Below are positions 59,501 through 64,000 of a stretch of DNA of 64,000 bases, in pieces. How positions within the stretch are numbered: position 1 is the first letter of the stretch; each line of letters opens with the position of its first letter. The position numbers and the translations under genes were made by a program. The stretch lies in the NCBI RefSeq assembly GCF_001562275.1, contig NZ_CP014304.1, positions 1,054,001 to 1,118,000 of the forward strand, in the 5' to 3' direction. The notes under the pieces are model-generated. The model searched no databases. It was not told the DNA's origin and saw only the letters and a program-made list of their open reading frames with translations. The stretch is from Hymenobacter sp. PAMC 26628. Lineage in GTDB: Bacteria; Bacteroidota; Bacteroidia; Cytophagales; Hymenobacteraceae.

Positions 59501-60589
59501 ATGCCCGAACCTGCCAAACTGTCAAGCGTTGAGCGCCGCGACCTGTCGGTGCGCCGCCGCAACCGCAACGCTGCCGTCGTCTCCATCCTGGGCCTGGGCC
59601 TGGTGTGCTTCTCGTATTATTTCTATCAGATTTTTTTCACGGCCAACATCGAAACCAAGGGTACGCCCACCTACGTGCTCGTCCACCGGGGCGAAAGCTG
59701 GAAAGCTGTGCTCGACTCGGTGGATAAAACCAACACCGTGGTCGACCGGCTTTCGCTGCACTTCGTGGCTAAGCTGATGAAGTACGACCGCCCCGGCGCC
59801 GTGAAGCCCGGCCGCTACGAGCTGAAGGACGGCTACACCAACCGCCAGCTCATCGGCGTGCTGCGGGCCGGCATCCAGTCGCCGCTCAAGCTCACGTTTG
59901 CCAACGTGCGCTTGCGCCAGGAGCTGGCCGCCAAGCTGGCCCGCCAGATCGACGCCCGCCCCGCCCACATCGACTCGCTGCTGGCCAGCCCGGCCTACAC
60001 CCACAGCCTGGGCTTCGACACCACCACGGTGCTCACCATGTTCATTCCCAATACGTACCAGATTTACTGGAACACGTCGGCCGAGAACTTGATGCAGCGC
60101 ATGAAGAAGGAATACGAGAAGTTTTGGACACCCGCCCGCGACGCGGCCCGCGAGAAGGAGCACCTCAGCCGGGCCCAGGTGAGCACCCTGGCCAGCATCG
60201 TGGAGGCCGAGCAGCAGCAGCACGCCGACGAGCGCCCCCGCATCGCGGCCGTGTACCTCAACCGTCTCAAAAAAGGCATGAAGCTGCAAGCCGACCCCAC
60301 CGTGGTGTACGCTAACCGCGACTTTACCATCAAGCGCGTGCTGAATGTGCACCTGCAAAAAGACTCGCCCTACAACACCTATAAGTACGCCGGCCTGCCC
60401 CCGGGGCCCATCGACTTGCCTAGCATCGCCAGCATCGACGCCGTGCTGCACCCCGAGGACAACGACTACCTCTACTTCTGCGCCAAGGAGGATTTCAGCG
60501 GCTACCACGCCTTCGCCACCAACGAGCGCGACCACATCCTGAACGCCCGCCGCTACCAAGCGGCCCTGAACCGGGCGGGGATTAAGTAA
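59501..60589 (+). CDS. mltG: Endolytic murein transglycosylase
   Basis: A 362-aa YceG/MltG protein that cleaves nascent peptidoglycan strands. A single membrane helix near residues 26-45 (AAVVSILGLGLVCFSYYFYQIFF) precedes a LysM-like region and the catalytic domain with the Glu in LASIVEAEQQQHADERPRIAAVYLNRLKKGMKLQADPTVVYA and YNTYKYAGLPPGPIDLPSIASIDAVLHPE. The start at 59501 (MPEPAKLSSVERR) is chosen because it puts a short basic cytosolic tail before the helix. Its TAA shares a base with the ATG of the next small ORF. Confidence 0.95.
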   Translation: MPEPAKLSSVERRDLSVRRRNRNAAVVSILGLGLVCFSYYFYQIFFTANIETKGTPTYVLVHRGESWKAVLDSVDKTNTVVDRLSLHFVAKLMKYDRPGAVKPGRYELKDGYTNRQLIGVLRAGIQSPLKLTFANVRLRQELAAKLARQIDARPAHIDSLLASPAYTHSLGFDTTTVLTMFIPNTYQIYWNTSAENLMQRMKKEYEKFWTPARDAAREKEHLSRAQVSTLASIVEAEQQQHADERPRIAAVYLNRLKKGMKLQADPTVVYANRDFTIKRVLNVHLQKDSPYNTYKYAGLPPGPIDLPSIASIDAVLHPEDNDYLYFCAKEDFSGYHAFATNERDHILNARRYQAALNRAGIK

Positions 60590-60783
60590 TGAATACCAAC
60601 AAGCTGAGTGCTGAGGATTTTCAGCAAACATTCCAAGCGCCGATGCTGAATGTTACTGAAACAGCGGAGCCACCATTGGATATCTGGCCGTATGTAGAAG
60701 CGGTTCCATTCGCCGACTTGGGAAGCCATAAGCTACTAGAAGAAGTAGTAGAATATAGACTTGTTCCTGAATTAGAGAATTAG
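60589..60783 (+). CDS. Small 64-aa protein coupled to mltG
   Basis: An acidic 64-aa protein (MNTNKLSAEDFQQTFQAPML start, EEVVEYRLVPELEN end) without signal peptide or membrane segment. Its ATG overlaps the mltG stop (TAATG), a standard coupling arrangement, and its composition is protein-like although A+T is higher than in mltG. I do not recognise the family. The Trp-Pro-Tyr block (PLDIWPYVEAVPFADLG) might be an interaction motif. It could regulate MltG, or be a remnant of a longer protein. Confidence 0.6.
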   Translation: MNTNKLSAEDFQQTFQAPMLNVTETAEPPLDIWPYVEAVPFADLGSHKLLEEVVEYRLVPELEN

Positions 60784-61098
60784 AAGAAGATAAAACTTGG
60801 TCGTCATGCTGAGCTTGTCGAAGCATCTCTACCGCATAAGTAATCAATGCCGTTGCAACGAAGCGGTAGAGATGCTTCGACAAGCTCAGCATGACGGACT
60901 TTTTTTAATTCAGTCAATTAGGGAACAAGTCTTATGTATGGCGAAGTGCAAGCGGACGGTTTGAGCACGTGTTAGTATCAACTGTAAAAGCTGATATTTT
61001 TTTAGTAATTGTGGTAGACTTATTCAACGTGGAAATATATGGTTACCATTTGTTGAATCTGCCCAAGGAATACGGACTATCAGAATAAAATCAACCTT
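60784..61098. other. 315-bp gene-free stretch with a large inverted repeat
   Basis: Apart from the inverted repeat described separately, this stretch is AT-rich, with no conserved ORF, RNA gene or terminator visible. The part after 60900 presumably carries the promoter of the thioesterase gene. Confidence 0.6.
60803..60895. repeat. Near-perfect inverted repeat of the CATGCTGAGC family
   Basis: Two 33-bp arms (60803-60835 and 60863-60895) are perfect reverse complements, beginning GTCATGCTGAGCTTGTCGAA, around a 27-nt loop. The copy between ilvB and ilvN is a degraded relative. The size and symmetry suggest a non-autonomous mobile palindrome (REP/MITE-like). Confidence 0.9.
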
Positions 61099-61587
61099 AT
61101 GTACAGTTCCGACATCCAAATCCGCGTGCGCTACGCCGAGACTGACCAGATGGGCTATGTGTACCACGGCAACTACGCGGCGTTTTTTGAGGTGGCGCGC
61201 ACCGAGGCGTTTCGGCAGCTGGGCATTCGCTACAAGGACTTGGAGGCCGACGGCGTGGGGATGCCGGTGGGCGAGCTGCGCACGCGCTTCCGCCGCCCGG
61301 CCCGCTACGACGACCTGCTCACCATCCGGCTGCTGCTGAAGCAGCCCGCCGAGGGCTCGCGAGTGCTGTTCGAGTACGAGGTGTACAACGAAGCCCGCGA
61401 GTTGCTCACCGAGGGCCACACGCTGATGGTGTTCGTGAGCACGGCCACCGGGCGGCCCGTGCCGGTGCCGGCCAACATTGCCGACAAGCTGGCGCCGTAT
61501 TTTAGCGACGACGAAACGGCGGGGCCCCTGGGTGGTGTTCTGCCCGTGCCGACGGACGCGCCCGCGCCGGCGGCCTTTGGTAAATAG
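61099..61587 (+). CDS. Acyl-CoA thioesterase (4-hydroxybenzoyl-CoA thioesterase/YbgC-like)
   Basis: A 162-aa hot-dog-fold protein. The family motif VRYAETDQMGYVYHGNYAAFFEVARTEAFRQLG carries the catalytic Asp (TDQMG) and His, and FRRPARYDDLLTIRLLL and VFEYEVYNEARELLTEGHTLMVFVS complete the fold. It hydrolyses acyl-CoA esters; natural substrates are not known. A Pro/Ala/Asp-rich 30-residue tail is extra. It is followed after 10 bp by the BrkB-family gene. Confidence 0.92.
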   Translation: MYSSDIQIRVRYAETDQMGYVYHGNYAAFFEVARTEAFRQLGIRYKDLEADGVGMPVGELRTRFRRPARYDDLLTIRLLLKQPAEGSRVLFEYEVYNEARELLTEGHTLMVFVSTATGRPVPVPANIADKLAPYFSDDETAGPLGGVLPVPTDAPAPAAFGK

Positions 61588-61597
61588 CGCCCCGCCC

Positions 61598-62572
61598 ATG
61601 CACTCGCCCGTCCTCCGCCGCGCCCGCCTGCCCGACCTGCGCCAGCAGCGGTCCTACCGGCGCGCCATTGTGGGACTTAAGCGGTTCCGGCTGTTTGGCG
61701 GCCAGGCGTCGCTGTACGACGTGCTGGACCGCGTACTGCTGGAGCTGCGCCTGGATAGCCTGGAAAAGCGCGCCGCCTACATGGCCTTCAACCTCACGGT
61801 GGCCCTGTTCCCGACCATTATTTTCCTGTTTACGCTCATCCCCTACATTCCGGTGCCGAACCTGAACGTGGACATTTTGCAGTTCCTGGGCGACTTCATG
61901 CCGCCCGAGCTGTACGCCGCCACGGCCTCTACCATTGAGGACATCGTGAACATTCCGCACGGGGGCCTGCTCTCGTTCGGGTTTGGGACGGCCCTGGTGC
62001 TCAGCTCCAACGGCATCATGGCGCTGCTCGACGCGTTCGAGAAGAAGTACCCCAACTTCAAGCACCGCAGCTACATCCGCAAACGGATGATTGCCACGGC
62101 GCTGACTTTTGTGTTGGCGTCTATTCTCGGGCTGGCCATTGCCGGTATTTTCTTCGGCACCTACCTCATCGACGGGCTGGTATTCTACGAGATTGTGCCC
62201 GAGCGCTACACCGACCTCGTGCTGACGGCGGTGCGCTACGGCTCGCTACTGGCGCTGTTTCTGAGCACGACGTGCGTGATTTATTATTTCGTGCCGCCCG
62301 TGCACGACAAATGGCCGCTGCTTTCGGCGGGGGCCGTGGTGGCCACGCTGCTCATCTTTCTGGTGTCGTTCCTGTTCACGCTCTACGTGCGCATTTTCGA
62401 CTCATACAACCACTTCTATGGCTCCATCGGGGCCCTGGTGGGCTTTATGGTGTGGCTCGAATTCGTGTGCATGACGCTCATCATCGGCTTCGAGGTGAAC
62501 GTGAGCGTGGACGTGGTGACGGGCCGCCTCAAAAAAAATACGCCCAATGAGCCGTTGAAAATGAACCGGTAA
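61598..62572 (+). CDS. YihY/BrkB family inner membrane protein
   Basis: A 324-aa protein with six hydrophobic segments and conserved blocks RAAYMAFNLTVALFPTIIFLFTLIPYIP, GLLSFGFGTALVLSSNGIMALLDAFEKKY, FGTYLIDGLVFYEIVPERYTD, TCVIYYFVPPVHDKWPLLSAGAVVATLLIFLVSFLF and SYNHFYGSIGALVGFMVWLEFVC, typical of the YihY family. Despite an old annotation as ribonuclease BN the family is a likely transporter or lipid-linked membrane protein. Start at 61598 (MHSPVLRRARL) chosen after the thioesterase stop; a frame extends upstream inside that gene. Confidence 0.93.
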   Translation: MHSPVLRRARLPDLRQQRSYRRAIVGLKRFRLFGGQASLYDVLDRVLLELRLDSLEKRAAYMAFNLTVALFPTIIFLFTLIPYIPVPNLNVDILQFLGDFMPPELYAATASTIEDIVNIPHGGLLSFGFGTALVLSSNGIMALLDAFEKKYPNFKHRSYIRKRMIATALTFVLASILGLAIAGIFFGTYLIDGLVFYEIVPERYTDLVLTAVRYGSLLALFLSTTCVIYYFVPPVHDKWPLLSAGAVVATLLIFLVSFLFTLYVRIFDSYNHFYGSIGALVGFMVWLEFVCMTLIIGFEVNVSVDVVTGRLKKNTPNEPLKMNR

Positions 62573-62618
62573 GCGCATCCTGCCGGGGCCCTACTGATAA
62601 ATAAATGCGCGCGCCTTA

Positions 62619-62648
62619 TTGTTCGCTGCGCCTTGGTTCTTACTTTTG
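62619..62648 (+). promoter_or_regulatory. Promoter of the tRNA-Ser genes (Bacteroidota type)
   Basis: TTG (62619-62621), a 19-nt spacer and TACTTTTG (62641-62648) fit the sigma consensus of this phylum (-33 TTG, -7 TAnnTTTG). Transcription should begin around 62655, some 20 nt before the first tRNA. Confidence 0.65.
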
Positions 62649-62676
62649 CGGTCCCCGAACCACTCGGGGGCCCGAT

Positions 62677-62763
62677 AGAGAGGTGGCAGAGTGGTCGAAT
62701 GCGACGGTTTCGAAAACCGTTATACCGGCAACGGTATCGGGGGTTCGAATCCCCCCTTCTCTA
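62677..62763 (+). tRNA. tRNA-Ser (anticodon CGA)
   Basis: Acceptor arms AGAGAGG and CTTCTCT pair with one G-T. D-arm GCAGAGTGGTCGAATGC, anticodon stem ACGGT/ACCGT with loop TTCGAAA (anticodon CGA at 62711-62713), a long class II variable arm with TACCGGCAACGGTA, and T-arm GGGGGTTCGAATCCCCC are all clear. Reads UCG codons. Confidence 0.95.
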
Positions 62764-62764
62764 C

Positions 62765-62800
62765 AAAAGGCTTTTTCTAGTGCAGGAAGAGCCTTTTTTT
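62765..62800 (+). terminator. Terminator-like hairpin between the two tRNA-Ser genes
   Basis: AAAAGGCT pairs with AGCCTTTT around a 17-nt loop with an inner TTC/GAA pairing, followed by more T. It may end the first tRNA transcript or serve as processing signal, since the second gene follows after 36 bp. Confidence 0.6.
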
Positions 62801-62836
62801 GTTGTCAGCAACCGGCTTTGCAGTCTTTTCTTACCC

Positions 62837-62921
62837 AGAGAAGTGGCAGAGTGGTCGATTGCGGCGGTCTTGAAAACCGCTGACTGTAACAGGTCCGGGG
62901 GTTCGAATCCCTCCTTCTCTG
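62837..62921 (+). tRNA. tRNA-Ser (anticodon TGA)
   Basis: Acceptor arms AGAGAAG and CTTCTCT pair perfectly. The D-arm is nearly identical to the first copy; anticodon stem GCGGT/ACCGC with loop CTTGAAA gives anticodon TGA (62871-62873), reading UCA and wobble codons. Variable arm TGACTGTAACAGGTCC and T-arm GGGGGTTCGAATCCCTCC complete it. Confidence 0.95.
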
Positions 62922-62946
62922 CACCGTCGCTTGCTGGCAGCCTTTG

Positions 62947-62978
62947 TCCCCGTTTCCGTCATGGAGGCGGGGATTTTT
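62947..62978 (+). terminator. Terminator after the second tRNA-Ser
   Basis: An 11-bp stem with two G-T wobbles (TCCCCGTTTCC with GGAGGCGGGGA) around GTCAT, followed by T5. It lies 26 bp after the tRNA. Confidence 0.75.
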
Positions 62979-63045
62979 GTTGCCCTTTTATTCCGCCCGG
63001 CGTTCCAGAGCAACGCGGGGTGGTGCTTTGCCGTTTGGGCCATTT

Positions 63046-63081
63046 ATTGCTAAGCTTCTATACATTGCTAAGCTTCTATAC
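63046..63081. repeat. Two tandem 18-bp repeats upstream of the phospholipase-like gene
   Basis: ATTGCTAAGCTTCTATAC occurs twice head to tail with no mismatch, 63 bp before the ATG. The unit contains the palindrome AAGCTT. It could be a tandem operator. Confidence 0.85.
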
Positions 63082-63144
63082 TTAATTTAGTAGGTTCTAT
63101 CCCCAGTTGCGCTATTGTCTCTTTCCCCTTATTTCTTATTCTAC

Positions 63145-64000
63145 ATGCTCCGGTTTTTCACCTTGTTGCTGGCACTGGGCGCCTTGAGCCTGCGGCCCGC
63201 CGCCGCGTACTCTGTGCTCACCCACCAGGCCAACGTTGATTCGTGCTGGAAGCGCTGCCTGGTGCCTGCCCTGGAGCGCCGCTACCCCGGGGCGACAGCC
63301 GAAGACCTTGAAAAAGCCCGGGCCTACGCCTACGGCGGCGCCATCATCCAGGATATGGGCTACTACCCGCTGGGGGCCATGCTGTTCACCAACCTCACCC
63401 ACTACGTGCGCTCGGGCGACTTTGTGCGCAACCTGCTCGACGGTGCCCACGACCGCAACGAGTACGCTTTTGCCCTGGGGGCCCTGGCCCACTACGCCGC
63501 CGACCTGAGCGGCCACTCCAAAGGCACCAACCTTGCTATGCCCCTGGTGTACCCCGAGCTAAAAGCCAAGTACGGCGACGTCATTACCTACGCCGAGGGC
63601 CCCAAGCAGCACACCCAGTTAGAATTTGCCTTTGACGTGTCGCAGGTAGCGGCCGGCCACTACCGCACCCAAGAGTACCACCGCGCCATCGGCTTCGAAG
63701 TTTCGAAGGAACTGCTGGAGCGGGCGTTTGAAAAAACCTATGGCCTGCCGCTGGGCAAGGTGTTTCTAAACACCGACGTGAGCATTGCCACGTTCCGGTT
63801 CTCGGTGCAGCGCATCATCCCGTTTGCCTCGCGCTCGGCGTGGCACTACCAAAAAAAGGAAATCCAACAGGCAAACCCGCGCATCAAGCGGCGCGAGTTT
63901 GTGTACAAGCAAAGCAAAAAAGAATACCACCAGCTGTACGGCAGCGGCTACAAGCGCCCCGGCTTGGCGGCCCGCATGATGTCAGGGCTCATTGGCATTC
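63145..64000 (+). CDS. Zinc-dependent phospholipase C-like secreted protein (3' end outside window)
   Basis: 285 codons are visible. A signal peptide (MLRFFTLLLALGALSLRPAAA) is followed by YSVLTHQANVDSCWKRCLVPAL, YAYGGAIIQDMGYYPLGA, FTNLTHYVRSGDFVRNLL and AFALGALAHYAADLSGHSKG; these His/Asp pairs match the metal-site layout of zinc-dependent phospholipase C/S1-P1-type proteins. The later half (KVFLNTDVSIATFRFSVQRI) is helical and basic. Likely an envelope or secreted hydrolase; many Bacteroidota homologues have no known substrate. The window ends before the stop codon. Confidence 0.87.
   Translation, partial: MLRFFTLLLALGALSLRPAAAYSVLTHQANVDSCWKRCLVPALERRYPGATAEDLEKARAYAYGGAIIQDMGYYPLGAMLFTNLTHYVRSGDFVRNLLDGAHDRNEYAFALGALAHYAADLSGHSKGTNLAMPLVYPELKAKYGDVITYAEGPKQHTQLEFAFDVSQVAAGHYRTQEYHRAIGFEVSKELLERAFEKTYGLPLGKVFLNTDVSIATFRFSVQRIIPFASRSAWHYQKKEIQQANPRIKRREFVYKQSKKEYHQLYGSGYKRPGLAARMMSGLIGI

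Overview
The window looks like chromosomal DNA of a high-G+C member of the Bacteroidota, most probably Hymenobacter or a close relative in the Cytophagales. The evidence is a SusC/SusD pair, Bacteroidota-type LeuA and IlvC, an AroG-type DAHP synthase fused to a C-terminal chorismate mutase, almost no Shine-Dalgarno sequences, a TTG-N19-TACTTTTG promoter in front of the tRNAs, and constant use of the word GGGGCCC. This assignment is inference from gene content.

Layout. 1-9.2 kb: 3' truncated tolC-like gene, an SDR oxidoreductase, a secreted M28 peptidase, a protein with two repeated modules, an MFS transporter, two small secreted proteins (one frameshifted) and a helical-repeat protein. 9.4-20.6 kb: a complete branched-chain amino-acid locus, leuA-leuC-leuD-leuB then ilvD-ilvB-ilvN-ilvC-ilvA, all on the plus strand. 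Between leuB and ilvD lies an 18-codon ORF with an unbroken run of Val-Val-Val-Ile-Ile codons followed by an intrinsic terminator: a classical-looking transcription attenuator. 20.6-28.3 kb: dienelactone hydrolase, then an operon of cytochrome b, Mo-oxidoreductase, ECF sigma factor and zinc-finger anti-sigma, a divergent DUF1223 protein, an amidohydrolase, cupin/ACT proteins and a GNAT-like protein. 28.4-37.7 kb: two YtxH proteins (one with a CsbD-like tail), lysS, an orphan 363-aa protein, a Prc-type protease, a glycine-rich stress protein, a small conserved protein and proline dehydrogenase.

37.8-47.3 kb is a shikimate region that has been rearranged. The DAHP synthase/chorismate mutase gene is split by a 1,225-bp IS630-family element with TA target duplication, and a lower-G+C susCD pair lies between it and aroB-aroA. 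47.3-56.8 kb: a metal-receptor protein, M42 and S9 peptidases, acyl-CoA carboxylase beta subunit, clpC and a wbqC-like gene frameshifted in a poly-G run. 56.8-64 kb: a secreted protein, a lipid A-type acyltransferase, a Sua5/YciO protein, mltG, a small coupled ORF, a thioesterase, a BrkB-family membrane protein, two tandem tRNA-Ser genes and the start of a zinc-dependent phospholipase C-like gene.

Several dispersed inverted-repeat families sit in the intergenic gaps, including inside the ilv operon, and many gene ends carry unusually long perfect hairpins. The attenuator is the best candidate for a new regulatory element; the disrupted aromatic gene and the two probable one-base frameshifts are the clearest signs of gene decay or sequencing error.
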